A stretch of DNA of 64,000 bases from Fimbriimonadales bacterium (lineage in GTDB: Bacteria > Armatimonadota > Fimbriimonadia > Fimbriimonadales > GBS-DC). The position numbers were made by a program, and so were the translations under genes. Below are positions 8,085 to 16,586 of the stretch, piece after piece. Position 1 is the first letter of the stretch. Every line of letters begins with the position of its first letter. Location of the stretch: positions 2,674,562 to 2,738,561 of the forward strand of contig AP024673.1 in assembly GCA_025998675.1 (NCBI GenBank), given 5' to 3'. The notes beneath the pieces are model-generated. The model was not told the DNA's origin. It worked only from the letters and a program-made list of their open reading frames with translations, and did not search any database.

Positions 8085-9437
8085 ATGAATCGCCGATGGC
8101 TCGGCGCGACGCTGCTCAGCGCGGTGGGGTTCCTGGGGCTGGGCGCGGGCGCGCTCTTGTGGACAATCAGCCGCGACGCGCCGTTCCCCAGCGGGGTGCA
8201 ACTGGCGGGCTATTCACTGGCGGGCGTGCGCCCCAGCCAGCTGAACCGCCATCTGGAGACGATGCGCGCCGTGCTTGCCGAGCAGCCTGTCGTTGTGGCG
8301 CAGGCGCCGCAGCGCCCGACACGGCTCAAGCAGTGGGGCGTCGAGCTGGATGTGGTCGCCACCCAGCAGGCGGTGCTGGACGCCTGGGCGCGCGTGCCGT
8401 TATGGCAGCGGCTCTTCGGTGCGCCGCGTGCGCAGGTACAACCCCAGTGGGCGGTCATTCCCGAACTGTTCCAGACGCAACTGGAGCGCTACCGTTTTCT
8501 GGAGCGCGCCCCCCGCGACGCCCGCGTGCAATTCGTCAACGGCGTTATCGAGATTATCCCCAGCCAGGCAGGGCGCTCCCTCGCGCTGGAGCCGAGCCTG
8601 CAGCGCCTGCTCGATTCGCTTCGGGAGTTGCCCGCCGCACAGACGCGCTTCGAACCCGTGCTGCACTCAACGCCCCCGCGCATTTCGACCGACACGGCGC
8701 GCGCCATCACGGGCGTGATGAGCCGCTACACGACGCGCTTTCCGGGCTATCAGGTCGCGCGCAATCATAACATCCGTCTGGCGGCGGGCGCGCTGAACGG
8801 ACGTATCCTGCTGCCCGGCGAGCGGCTCTCCTATAACGAGGCGGTCGGCAAGCGCACGCTCAAGCAGGGGTTCCGTCCCGCGCCGGTCATCCTCTACGGC
8901 GAGAAGCGGCTGGGCATCGGCGGCGGAATCTGTCAGGTCTCCTCGACGCTCTACAACGCCGCGCTGCTGAGCGAGCTGAAAATCGTGCGCCGTGCGAATC
9001 ACTCCATCCCTGTCGACTATGTGCCGCTGGGACGCGACGCGACCGTGACCGACACGGGGATCGATTTCGTGATAGCCAACCCGTATGACCACCCGATTGC
9101 AATCGCGGCGACTCTGGAGCGTTCGTCGCTGACCTTCCACATTCTGGGTCAGCCGCGGGCGGGTAGGAAGGTTGTGCTGAAGACCGAGCGTGCGGGCACA
9201 GTCGCGCCTCCTGTGCAGCGCGTGCCCGACCCAAACCTGCCCGAAGGTAAGGAGCGCATTCTCAAGAAGGGCGCGTCAGGCGTGCGCGTGATTCTCTGGC
9301 GCGAGGTGTATCGGGACGGCGCGCTGCTCAAGCGCGAGCGCGTGGCGACCAGCGTCTATCGCGCCCAACCGCGCGTGATTGCCGTCGGTACCCAACCAGC
9401 GCCGCCCGAATCACCCGCTCCCGATAGACGCCCCTGA
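8085..9437 (+). CDS. VanW family protein
   Basis: A 450-residue protein with an N-terminal membrane anchor (residues 7-28), a PG-binding-like region in the middle, and a VanW domain at about residues 220-350. The VanW region has NHNIRLAAGALNGRILLPGE, then GEKRLGIGGGICQVSSTLYNAALLS in two parts, which holds the conserved GGGICQVSSTL motif. VanW proteins are envelope proteins of unknown biochemistry, first named from vancomycin-resistance clusters; this one does not imply resistance. It follows the MoxR operon by 30 bases but has its own -10 box. Confidence 0.9.
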   Translation: MNRRWLGATLLSAVGFLGLGAGALLWTISRDAPFPSGVQLAGYSLAGVRPSQLNRHLETMRAVLAEQPVVVAQAPQRPTRLKQWGVELDVVATQQAVLDAWARVPLWQRLFGAPRAQVQPQWAVIPELFQTQLERYRFLERAPRDARVQFVNGVIEIIPSQAGRSLALEPSLQRLLDSLRELPAAQTRFEPVLHSTPPRISTDTARAITGVMSRYTTRFPGYQVARNHNIRLAAGALNGRILLPGERLSYNEAVGKRTLKQGFRPAPVILYGEKRLGIGGGICQVSSTLYNAALLSELKIVRRANHSIPVDYVPLGRDATVTDTGIDFVIANPYDHPIAIAATLERSSLTFHILGQPRAGRKVVLKTERAGTVAPPVQRVPDPNLPEGKERILKKGASGVRVILWREVYRDGALLKRERVATSVYRAQPRVIAVGTQPAPPESPAPDRRP

Positions 9438-9479
9438 GGAGTCGTTATCGTCGCTTTACAACCTCCGCCGCGTCGGGGG

Positions 9480-10376
9480 CTATTCCTCCACCCGATTGCG
9501 CAGCACGCCGATGCCCTCCGCCTCCAGCTCGACGACATCGCCGGGCTGGAGCCACGGGTAGGCGCCGTCGGGGTACTCCAGCAGGCAGCCGCCGCCGACC
9601 GTGCCCGAACCTATCACATCGCCCACCTGCAGGCGCGTGTTGCGTGAGGCGTGCGCAATCAGCTCGGCGAAAGTCCAGTGCATGTCGCGCGCGTCGCCCT
9701 GTGTGAGCGTCTGTCCGTTCACGCGGGCGGTGAGGCGAATCGTCCAGCGACTGCCGCGCGCGGGGTCCGGGACGCGCCACGCCTCCAGCTCGTCGGGCGT
9801 GACGACCCACGGTCCCAGCGAAGTTGCGAAGTCCTTCGCTTTGGCGGGTCCCAAGCCGACGCGCATCTCGCGCCGCTGGATGTCGCGCGCGCTCCAGTCG
9901 TTCATCAGCGTGAAGCCTGCGATTGCCGATTCCGCCTCCTGCACGCTCCAGTCGCCCCCCGCGCGCCCGATAATCACCGCCAGCTCCAGCTCAAAATCCA
10001 GCGCGTCGGTGTCGGGTGGCTTGCGCACGGGCTGCTCATGCCCGATCAGGCAGGCGGGGTTGGAAAAGTAAAACGCGGGCGCGTCGTACCATTCGGGCGG
10101 GGGCGCGTCATAGCCGCGTTTGCGCCGCGCGTTGCGCACATGCGCCTCGAACGCATAGAAATCGCGCACGCTCGGCGGGATGAGAATCGGCGGGCGATAG
10201 GCGACGGGCGCAATCGGCTCGCCCAGCTGCTCCAGCCGCGCCGCGCGCTCCGACTCTGGCAAACGCAGCCAGTCCAGAAAGTCGCGGCAGCCCCTCACCT
10301 GCCGCCACACGCCCGATTCCCACACTGCCAGGCATGGGGGCGCGTCGGGCGCGGCGTGAAGCGTCGCAAAACGCAT
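9480..10376 (-). CDS. Fumarylacetoacetate hydrolase (FAH) family protein
   Basis: A 298-residue member of the FAH superfamily, metal-dependent hydrolases, isomerases or decarboxylases of diketo acids. Visible family features are LDFELELAVIIGRAG (metal-binding Glu pair), NDWSARDIQRREM and GPAKAKDFATSLGPWVVTPDEL. The C-terminal GDVIGSGTVGGGCLLEYPDG is the conserved GT-x-GGG segment. The start is 2 bases after the greA stop, so greA and this gene share a message. Substrate cannot be read from sequence. Confidence 0.9.
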   Translation of the reverse strand: MRFATLHAAPDAPPCLAVWESGVWRQVRGCRDFLDWLRLPESERAARLEQLGEPIAPVAYRPPILIPPSVRDFYAFEAHVRNARRKRGYDAPPPEWYDAPAFYFSNPACLIGHEQPVRKPPDTDALDFELELAVIIGRAGGDWSVQEAESAIAGFTLMNDWSARDIQRREMRVGLGPAKAKDFATSLGPWVVTPDELEAWRVPDPARGSRWTIRLTARVNGQTLTQGDARDMHWTFAELIAHASRNTRLQVGDVIGSGTVGGGCLLEYPDGAYPWLQPGDVVELEAEGIGVLRNRVEE

Positions 10377-10378
10377 CG

Positions 10379-10867
10379 CTACTTCTCGATGGCGAGGATC
10401 CGCACGCGCAGCGCGCCCTTGGGCAGATGCACCTCCACCTCGTCGCCCACCTTGTAGCCAATCAGCGCGCTCGCCAGCGGCGCCTGGTACGAAAGCTTGT
10501 GATGTTCGGGGTCTGCCTCCATCGCGCCCACAATCCGAAACGCGCGTCGCTCGCCCGACGGCAACTCTTCAATCGTCACCAGTGAGCCGATGCCCACATA
10601 GTCGGTCGGGATGTCCTGCGCACGGACAATCGTCGCGCTCTGCAGAATCGCGCGTATCTCCTGAATGCGCGATTCGACATACGCCTGGTCGCTCTTGAGG
10701 CTCTCCAGCTCGGCGTCTTCCGCGCTGAACTCCCCGTGCTCTTTATGGGCGCGGAACGCCTCGGCGATTCGCGTTCGCTCGACGGTCTGCAACCGCCGCA
10801 ACTCCGCCTCCAGATGCTTGAAGCCCTCTTCCGTCAGATAGATACGATCGGGTTCAAAATGCGTCAT
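10379..10867 (-). CDS. greA: Transcription elongation factor GreA
   Basis: A 162-residue GreA/GreB family protein that rescues backtracked RNA polymerase by stimulating transcript cleavage. The N-terminal coiled coil contains YLTEEGFKHLEAELRRL and the acidic tip region FSAEDAEL. The C-terminal FKBP-like domain has VGIGSLVTIEEL and SALIGYKVGDEVEVHLPKG. Length matches GreA (about 158). Start supported by a GGAGG site 8 bases upstream. It heads a two-gene operon with the FAH-family gene. Confidence 0.94.
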   Translation of the reverse strand: MTHFEPDRIYLTEEGFKHLEAELRRLQTVERTRIAEAFRAHKEHGEFSAEDAELESLKSDQAYVESRIQEIRAILQSATIVRAQDIPTDYVGIGSLVTIEELPSGERRAFRIVGAMEADPEHHKLSYQAPLASALIGYKVGDEVEVHLPKGALRVRILAIEK

Positions 10868-11200
10868 TGCACGCCTCCTCTACACGAAACCCCCGCTTGA
10901 TGGCTAATACGCAAAATGCGGCGCGGGGGTTCCCGCACAATTTCGAGATTCGCGCCCCAGTTCCTGCCCGCGCCCCGAAAACCCGCAAGCCTTACAGCCC
11001 CACACGGCGCGAATCCGATGTAGAATAGGCTGGGCAGGGGATGGAATTCACTGACTCCTCAGTCAAACCCTGTCCGCTTTCGAGGCTCTTTCGAGTCTTA
11101 TTTAGCGGTAGGCGACAGTGGTACTCTCGCCGCCGATGCAACGAAGCATGCAATACGCAGGGAGTGGTCTCCCTGTGTGGATTGGAACGGAGGACTAATT
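10868..11200 (+). other. Intergenic region with a structured leader for the PEP-CTERM cluster
   Basis: 333 bases between divergent greA and the first PEP-CTERM gene. A TAGAAT -10 box lies at 11021-11026, which would give a 5' leader of about 165 bases. It contains several stems, the clearest being CAGGGAG/CTCCCTG at 11158-11164 and 11169-11175, just ahead of the GGAGG site at 11189-11193. I looked for known riboswitch cores (c-di-GMP, cobalamin, SAM) and did not find a convincing match. Confidence 0.4.
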
Positions 11201-11890
11201 ATGAAAGGCATTCTGCGTTTTGCGATAGGCGCGCTCTGCGCACTGACGATTGCGGGCGTGTACGCCCAGCCGCCCGGACTGGCAGGGCTGGTCTGGCTGG
11301 ACAACAATCTGGAGTTCGATCTGAATGCGGGCAACCTCGTTGCCACAGGCGCAATCGGTACCACCATCGCGCTTGGCAACCAGAACCCGGTATGCATCAC
11401 CAAAGCGCCCAATAGCTTGAACATCAACCTTGATCTGGCTGCACTGACTGGTATTTCGGGGCTACCCACCATTAATCTGACGGGCACGGCGCTTTCGGGC
11501 GGCAGCCAGATTCAGTGGACTACGGGACCTGTAGACATCAACCTCTGTTTACAATCCAGCCAAACGGGCTTGCCTGTTGACATTTTGATCAAGCGCATCA
11601 CGGGCGCAAGCCTGCTGGTGAACCTCACGCTGCTCAGCTCGCCGTACTTCTCCAGCGTCTGCAACGACAACTTCTATGTACAGATGACCCCCACGGGCGG
11701 CGACCAGTTCAACTTCATCGGGCTGGAGCTGTATGCCTTCTGTGTTGAGAGTTCCTTCACGCGCATCAACGGCACGGTGCGCGACCTTGATTATGTGATT
11801 CACAGCGGTCCGGTGCCGGAGCCTGCGAGCATGCTCGCGCTGGGCACGGGTCTGGTCGGCTTGCTGGGGCTGCGTCGGCGGAAGAAGTAA
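11201..11890 (+). CDS. PEP-CTERM sorting domain protein
   Basis: A 229-residue exported protein: signal peptide at residues 1-22 (cleavage after VYA), a beta-rich body, and a C-terminal sorting signal VPEPASMLALGTGLV followed by a short hydrophobic run and RRRKK. PEP-CTERM signals are recognised by exosortase, which anchors or processes the protein at the envelope and is often tied to exopolysaccharide. No exosortase gene is in the window. The ATG was chosen for the GGAGG site 7 bases upstream and the signal peptide. The first of three secreted-protein genes in a row. Confidence 0.9.
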   Translation: MKGILRFAIGALCALTIAGVYAQPPGLAGLVWLDNNLEFDLNAGNLVATGAIGTTIALGNQNPVCITKAPNSLNINLDLAALTGISGLPTINLTGTALSGGSQIQWTTGPVDINLCLQSSQTGLPVDILIKRITGASLLVNLTLLSSPYFSSVCNDNFYVQMTPTGGDQFNFIGLELYAFCVESSFTRINGTVRDLDYVIHSGPVPEPASMLALGTGLVGLLGLRRRKK

Positions 11891-11962
11891 GGGCATCGCA
11901 GGGGCGTCGCGCGGCGGCGTCCCTCGCACCCACATCATCTCATCAGGAGAGAGGGGAAAACC

Positions 11963-13024
11963 ATGAGAAACGCTTCTCGGATATCTGGGTTTGCCGTTGC
12001 AACGCTTCTGACCAGCGCGCTCTTCTACGGGCAATCGGCGCAGGTGATTTACGAGCAGGAAGACAACTTCCCTCTGGCGGTTACCGACTTTCGATCGCCC
12101 TGGAACGGGGGCAATCTCGGCAGCGGTAACTTTATGCCTAACCAGACGGGGCGGATTATCGCCACCAACGACGCGATTGGCACGACGGCGGTGATTCGCG
12201 TGCGCCTGCAGAACTTCACGGGGGGCGACGCCTTCGGACGGCTCGGAATCGCCTTCGGCAACGGTTTTCGCCGTACAGGATCCTCAGAGTATCGCCTGCC
12301 GAGCGACCGTTCCAATAACCTGGGTCCCAGCAACCAGTCTGGCACCGTGCATTTCGGCACCTGGGTCGGTTCAGGGCATCTGTTTGGGATGCGGGCGGCG
12401 GCGAATGACAACTCGCTCACTGCCAGCGCGGAGGCGCGCGCCGATGTGGAGCTGCGCAACGCGCCGATGCTGGGTCTCAGCGGCGCGCCGTCCACCACGC
12501 CGTTCAACCTCGCGCCCTACCTGTGGGGCGGCGGCAACATCGACCCGACTGCCTTCCCGAATGTCGCGCTCAACTGGAGCGTCGGGGGCGTTTCGGGCAC
12601 GCGCGGGTTGATTGGGTACTCGCTCTTCGGCAACCTCGCCTCACCGCACTCGGATCGCATGCGCCTGCGCTACGACTTCGAGGTCTACCGCAACAGCACC
12701 CTCGTATTCTCCACCGCCAGCGAGAACTTCACCGACTGGGGTCAGGGCGACGGGACCTTCAGCAAGTCGGTCGCAGGTCTGTCGGGCAACCACACCATTA
12801 ATATCAGTGCGGACCCGAACAACACCTTCTACCAGCTGTTCCTGCGCGTGCGCGTGCTGCACGATGGCTATCGCGACAACTTCGCCAGCTACGCGGGCAC
12901 GGCGACGCTGTACGACCAGACCTTCAGCGGGCAGTTCACCGTGCTGGTGCCGGAGCCTGCGAGCATGCTCGCGCTGGGCACGGGTCTGGTGAGCCTGCTC
13001 GCGCTGCGTCGGCGCAGGAAATAA
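11963..13024 (+). CDS. PEP-CTERM sorting domain protein
   Basis: A 353-residue exported protein with a signal peptide (residues 1-25), a beta-sandwich-like body and the same C-terminal signal VPEPASMLALGTGLV as the preceding gene, ending RRRRK. The DNA encoding the sorting signal is identical over about 45 bases with that of the upstream gene (near 11811-11856 and 12946-12991), while the bodies are unrelated, so the signal behaves like an exchanged or recently copied module. Start supported by GAGAGGGG upstream. Confidence 0.9.
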   Translation: MRNASRISGFAVATLLTSALFYGQSAQVIYEQEDNFPLAVTDFRSPWNGGNLGSGNFMPNQTGRIIATNDAIGTTAVIRVRLQNFTGGDAFGRLGIAFGNGFRRTGSSEYRLPSDRSNNLGPSNQSGTVHFGTWVGSGHLFGMRAAANDNSLTASAEARADVELRNAPMLGLSGAPSTTPFNLAPYLWGGGNIDPTAFPNVALNWSVGGVSGTRGLIGYSLFGNLASPHSDRMRLRYDFEVYRNSTLVFSTASENFTDWGQGDGTFSKSVAGLSGNHTINISADPNNTFYQLFLRVRVLHDGYRDNFASYAGTATLYDQTFSGQFTVLVPEPASMLALGTGLVSLLALRRRRK

Positions 13025-13032
13025 CCCAACCC

Positions 13033-13064
13033 GGTCTCTCCCCTGCACGCGCGGGGGAGAGACC
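13033..13064 (+). terminator. Perfect 11-bp hairpin between secreted-protein genes
   Basis: GGTCTCTCCCC (13033-13043) pairs with GGGGAGAGACC (13054-13064) across a 10-base loop, ending 15 bases before the next ATG. There is no T-run, so it may be an attenuator or mRNA-stabilising stem rather than a full terminator. Confidence 0.5.
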
Positions 13065-13079
13065 CTCTGGAGGTTCGGT

Positions 13080-14054
13080 ATGAAACACCTGGTCAGCGTC
13101 GTTGGGTTCTGTCTGGGACTGAGCTGGGCATTTGGCGACGGCTACCTGTGGTTTTCCGCCGCCTCTGCGAGCCAGACCGCCCAGATTTATCGTTATAATC
13201 TGCGCACGGGTCAGATTGACCGCACGGTTGCGCCGGGCAACTGGGGCTTTGTGCAGTCGCGCGATTACAACCTGCTGGCATACGACGGCAACGATCTGTA
13301 TGTCGGGCTGGAGAATGACCGCACGCTGTTGAAGGTGAACCCCTACACAGGCGCGTTCCGCTCGGCGTTCGGCTACCAGATGTGCAACTGCTTCTATGGG
13401 CATCACTGGATGAAGGACGGGACTTTTTATGCGGGCGAGCTGTGGCGCGCCGCGCCTGCCCATCACCCGTCCAGTCCGGGCATCCTGCATGTGAGTGCGC
13501 CCAACGGTCTGCCCACGAACGTCTTCTATGCGATGGAGCGCCCCGATTTGCAACCGATTGGAATCGAGTGGGTCGGCGATGTGCTGCTGATGACGACGGC
13601 GGACGGGCTGCATCGGGTCAACTTCCCTGACGAGCCGCTGGTGTTCGGCGCGGTGCAGTACGCGCTGAGCGGGGTTCCCGGCGGGCACACGCTGGGCGGG
13701 CTGGCGTATGATTCTGCCCGCGACACGCTCTATCTGGCGTCAGCGGACAGCAACGGCGCGACGCTCTGGCGCGTGCAGCTCGATCACGAGGCGCAGACGG
13801 CGCACGCGACTCCTGTGGAGCAGCTGACGCTGAAGGGCTATCCTGCGGGGCGTCAACCGACGGCGCTGGGCTGGGTGCCTGCCCGCGCGGGCGACGCCAA
13901 CGACGACGGCTGCGTGGACGACGCCGACCTGCTGCAGGCGCTGTTCGCCTTCGGCAACAACGACCCCGCCAGCGACCTGAACCGCGACGGTATCGTCGAC
14001 GACGCTGACCTGCTGGAGGTACTGTTCGCCTTCGGCGACGGGTGTCAGGGCTAA
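13080..14054 (+). CDS. Secreted propeller-like protein with C-terminal dockerin-type calcium repeats
   Basis: A 324-residue exported protein with a signal peptide (residues 1-20). The body has NHL/WD-like strands (LYVGLENDRTLLKVNPYTG, DTLYLASADSNGATLWRV). The last 55 residues contain two EF-hand-like repeats, GDANDDGCVDDADLLQALF and DLNRDGIVDDADLLEVLF, the pattern of dockerin type I calcium-binding repeats. Here they may be a cell-surface module, since no cohesin or cellulosome gene is seen. It lies 55 bases after the second PEP-CTERM gene with a GGAGG site, in the same likely operon. Confidence 0.75.
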   Translation: MKHLVSVVGFCLGLSWAFGDGYLWFSAASASQTAQIYRYNLRTGQIDRTVAPGNWGFVQSRDYNLLAYDGNDLYVGLENDRTLLKVNPYTGAFRSAFGYQMCNCFYGHHWMKDGTFYAGELWRAAPAHHPSSPGILHVSAPNGLPTNVFYAMERPDLQPIGIEWVGDVLLMTTADGLHRVNFPDEPLVFGAVQYALSGVPGGHTLGGLAYDSARDTLYLASADSNGATLWRVQLDHEAQTAHATPVEQLTLKGYPAGRQPTALGWVPARAGDANDDGCVDDADLLQALFAFGNNDPASDLNRDGIVDDADLLEVLFAFGDGCQG

Positions 14055-14270
14055 CACCAATCGTCGAGGTGTATTGCCCTCACCCCCTGTGTCCTCTCTC
14101 CCTCCTGCGGGAGAGGGGCTGAACTCACGCTTGCGATTCGGATCAAGCGACCTTGCACCGAGCCAGCCCCCAACCCCCCGTAAACGGGGGGCAGTTGAAA
14201 ATCTAATGCAAAGGCACTTAGGGCGTGGCAGTTTATGAGCTATGACCCGCCAATCGGTATCAGAGGACTA
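14055..14270 (+). repeat. Degenerate MITE-like element (family B)
   Basis: The stretch from ACACCAATCG to CCAATCGGTAT has weakly matching inverted ends and an inside containing CCCTCACCCC and GGGAGAGGGGCTG, the same parts as the better preserved element at 62490-62714. It fills most of the gap after the dockerin-type gene. No gene seen. Confidence 0.5.
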
Positions 14271-14308
14271 CCCCCTGAACGCTTAACCATCCCTTAACTT
14301 GAAATGGC

Positions 14309-14314
14309 TATAAT
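14309..14314 (+). promoter_or_regulatory. Consensus -10 box of the PhoD-like gene
   Basis: Perfect TATAAT, ending 7 bases before the ATG at 14322. It overlaps an earlier in-frame ATG at 14304, arguing against that start. Confidence 0.6.
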
Positions 14315-14321
14315 TGCAGGC

Positions 14322-15677
14322 ATGGCTGTGAAGCGTTTCTCTGCTCTTCTGACAATCTGGTGTGCGCTCTGGAGTGTTGCCGTTGCCCAACCCCATCCCC
14401 TGCTCAGTTCCGGTCCGATGCTTGGCTACGCGGAGATGAGCGAAGTGGTCCTCTGGGTGCAGACCACGCAGGATGCGACGGCGCAGATTCGCTACTGGCG
14501 GCAGGGCAAGCCCGAAACGAGCCGCCTGACGGACCCCATCCGTGCGACGCGAGAGACCGACCATATCGCGCGGTTTCAGCTCACCGACCTGCCCTTCGGC
14601 GAGAAGTTCGAGTACGAGCTGTACCTGAACGGCGAGCTGGTGCGCCGCGACTACCCGCTGGTGTTCCAGACGCAACCGCACTGGCGCTGGCGCACCGACC
14701 CGCCCGAATTCACGGTAGTGTTCGGCTCCTGCGCCTACTTCAACGACCCGACGGTGGACCGTCCGGGCAGTTCTTACGGTGGTGAGTTCGAGATTTTTCT
14801 GGCGATGCATCGCCTGCGTCCCGATGTGATGCTCTGGCTGGGCGACAACATCTATTATGTCGAGCCGGACTGGCTGACGGAGTCGGCGATGCGCCATCGC
14901 TGGCGCAAGAGCCGCCAGCAACCGGAGCTGCAGCCGCTGCTCGCCAGCACCCATCACTACGCCATCTGGGACGACCACGACTACGGTCCCAACAACTCCG
15001 ACAGCAGTTTCCGTCTTAAAGACGCCGCGCTGCGCGTGTTCGCCGATTACTTCCCGCAGGTGCGCTACGGCTTGCCCGACGCGCCGGGCTGCTTCTACCG
15101 ATTCGAATGGGGCGATGTGGAGTTCTTCATGCTGGACAACCGCACCCATCGCTCGCCGAACGACCTGCCTCCATCGCCCGAAAAGCGCATGCTCGGCAGG
15201 GCGCAGATGGAATGGCTCAAAAACGCGCTCCGCTCCTCCAACGCGACCTTCAAAATCATCGCCTGCGGCGGGCAGATGATTAACCCGATGGTCTACTTCG
15301 AGGGCTTCGGGCTGTTTCCCACGGAGCAGCAGGAGCTGTTCGACTTCATTGCGCAGCAGCGGATTACGGGCGTGGTGTTCCTGTCGGGCGATCGGCACAT
15401 GGGCGAGTTGCTGAAGGTGCAGCGCGAGGGGTGCTACCCGTTCTATGAGTTGACCGCCAGCCCGCTGACGGCAGGTCCCGCGAACGGACACCCCGACGAG
15501 GCGAACAACCCCGCGCGCGTGCCGGGCACATGGGTGCGCGGCAAGCGACACTTCGGGCTGATTCGCGTGCTGGGCAAACGCGGCGAGCGGAAACTGGCGC
15601 TGAGCCTGTGCGACAAAGACGGTAAACCCCTGTTCGAACACACCATCGCCGAAAGCGAGTTGCGCTGGCAGAACTGA
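14322..15677 (+). CDS. PhoD-like alkaline phosphatase / phosphodiesterase (exported)
   Basis: A 451-residue metallophosphatase of the PhoD family. After a signal peptide (MAVKRFSALLTIWCALWSVAVA) and a beta-sandwich domain, the catalytic domain has VVFGSCAYF (where the metal-ligand Cys sits in PhoD), MLWLGDNIYY, AIWDDHDYGPNNSD and GVVFLSGDRHMGEL. These carry the Asp, Asn and His ligands of the Fe/Ca centre. PhoD enzymes release phosphate from phosphomono- and diesters outside the cytoplasm. I chose ATG 14322 over 14304 because TATAAT occupies 14309-14314. Confidence 0.88.
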   Translation: MAVKRFSALLTIWCALWSVAVAQPHPLLSSGPMLGYAEMSEVVLWVQTTQDATAQIRYWRQGKPETSRLTDPIRATRETDHIARFQLTDLPFGEKFEYELYLNGELVRRDYPLVFQTQPHWRWRTDPPEFTVVFGSCAYFNDPTVDRPGSSYGGEFEIFLAMHRLRPDVMLWLGDNIYYVEPDWLTESAMRHRWRKSRQQPELQPLLASTHHYAIWDDHDYGPNNSDSSFRLKDAALRVFADYFPQVRYGLPDAPGCFYRFEWGDVEFFMLDNRTHRSPNDLPPSPEKRMLGRAQMEWLKNALRSSNATFKIIACGGQMINPMVYFEGFGLFPTEQQELFDFIAQQRITGVVFLSGDRHMGELLKVQREGCYPFYELTASPLTAGPANGHPDEANNPARVPGTWVRGKRHFGLIRVLGKRGERKLALSLCDKDGKPLFEHTIAESELRWQN

Positions 15678-15702
15678 GGGCGACCGTGTCCTCCCCAGCA
15701 GG

Positions 15703-15708
15703 TACACT
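15703..15708 (+). promoter_or_regulatory. -10 box of the YjbQ-like gene
   Basis: TACACT ends 8 bases before the ATG at 15717. A second AT-rich stretch, TATAAC, overlaps it. Confidence 0.4.
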
Positions 15709-15716
15709 ATAACAGG

Positions 15717-16133
15717 ATGGTCTACGCTGGGCGGTTCACGGTCTCCACGAAGGGCAACGACGATATGCTCGACATCACGGGCAGCGTCGAGCAGGCGATT
15801 CTGGAGTCGGGCGTGATGAACGGCGTCGCGACGGTGTTCGTGGTCGGCTCCACCGCTGCGATTACCACCATCGAGTACGAGCCGGGCTTGCAGCAGGACA
15901 TGGCGACGCTGATGGAGCGGCTGATTCCCCGCGACGCCGCCTACGCCCACGAAGCCCGCTGGCACGACGACAACGGGCACTCCCACCTGCGCGCCTCGCT
16001 GATTGGACCCTCGCTTACCGTGCCCATCGTGAACGGGCGCATGACGCTGGGCGCATGGCAGCAGATTATCCTGCTCGATTTTGACACCCGCCCGCGCACA
16101 CGCACCGTGCATGTGCAAATCCTCGGCGAATAA
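15717..16133 (+). CDS. YjbQ family protein (UPF0047)
   Basis: A 138-residue member of the YjbQ/UPF0047 family. Family hallmarks are VFVVGSTAAITTIEYEPG, HDDNGHSHLRASLIGPSLTVPI and LGAWQQIILLDFDTRPRTRTVHVQ. The conserved His cluster and Glu suggest a metal-linked activity; thiamine phosphate synthase activity has been reported for some members. Length is normal. Single gene with its own -10 box. Confidence 0.92.
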   Translation: MVYAGRFTVSTKGNDDMLDITGSVEQAILESGVMNGVATVFVVGSTAAITTIEYEPGLQQDMATLMERLIPRDAAYAHEARWHDDNGHSHLRASLIGPSLTVPIVNGRMTLGAWQQIILLDFDTRPRTRTVHVQILGE

Positions 16134-16155
16134 AAGTCCGAAGGAGTTGATGCTG

Positions 16156-16470
16156 ATGAGCAGGCTTGAGCAAATCCAGGAAACCGTCGTACCGCTGCTG
16201 AAGCCATATGCGACGCGCGTGGCGGTATTCGGCTTGCTGGCGCGGGGGGAAGCTACGCCCGACAGCGATATTGACCTTCTGGTCACACTGCGACCTCCGG
16301 GCGAGCGACCCCCTCTGGGACTGAAGTGGTTTGGCTTGTGGGCAGAGATCGAGCAACAGCTGGGGTGCAAAGTCGACCTGGTCACGGACGGCGCGCTCAG
16401 CGCTTACCTTCGCCCCTATGTGGAGCAAGAACAGGCGGTGTTGTATCAATCGGCGCTTAATGGTTCGTAA
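16156..16470 (+). CDS. Nucleotidyltransferase (MNT-type) domain protein, orphan
   Basis: A 104-residue minimal nucleotidyltransferase. The motif VAVFGLLARGEATPDSDIDLLV fits the GS-x(10)-D-x-D fold, but the first Ser (normally GS) is replaced by Leu; the two Asp residues of SDID are kept. Small MNT proteins usually form a toxin-antitoxin pair with a HEPN protein, in which MntA adds AMP to HEPN. No HEPN gene adjoins; dispersed repeats follow instead. The start at 16156 is 9 bases after AAGGAG; ATG 16150 is an alternative. Confidence 0.75.
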   Translation: MSRLEQIQETVVPLLKPYATRVAVFGLLARGEATPDSDIDLLVTLRPPGERPPLGLKWFGLWAEIEQQLGCKVDLVTDGALSAYLRPYVEQEQAVLYQSALNGS

Positions 16471-16480
16471 AGCGGCGATA

Positions 16481-16537
16481 TATGGAGTGCGGAAGCGGAG
16501 CTTCCGCGCGCTGAAGCTCACGCTTCAGCACTCCATA
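16481..16537 (+). repeat. Palindromic dispersed repeat, family A, complete copy
   Basis: Ends TATGGAGTGCGGAAGC and GCTTCAGCACTCCATA are inverted copies (15 of 16 matching). Two small hairpins lie inside (GGAAGC/GCTTCC and CTGAAGC/GCTTCAG), so the folded form is cross-shaped. Related copies are at 34085-34140, 44651-44687 and, degenerate, at 4682-4708. Confidence 0.75.
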
Positions 16538-16586
16538 GTAGTAGGTTGCTCGCAACAACACGCCCCTGCGGTGTCCGTGAGTCAAT

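Noticed and set aside
8085-9437. VanW protein as evidence of vancomycin resistance
   Set aside because: VanW domains are common in bacteria without resistance; no vanHAX genes are near.
11027-11200. Possible c-di-GMP riboswitch before the PEP-CTERM gene
   Set aside because: A TCAAACC stretch resembles part of the core, but the other conserved blocks are missing.
14283-16385. 700-codon open frame on the minus strand opposite the PhoD-like and YjbQ genes
   Set aside because: Antisense to clear genes, with composition typical of GC-rich reverse frames.
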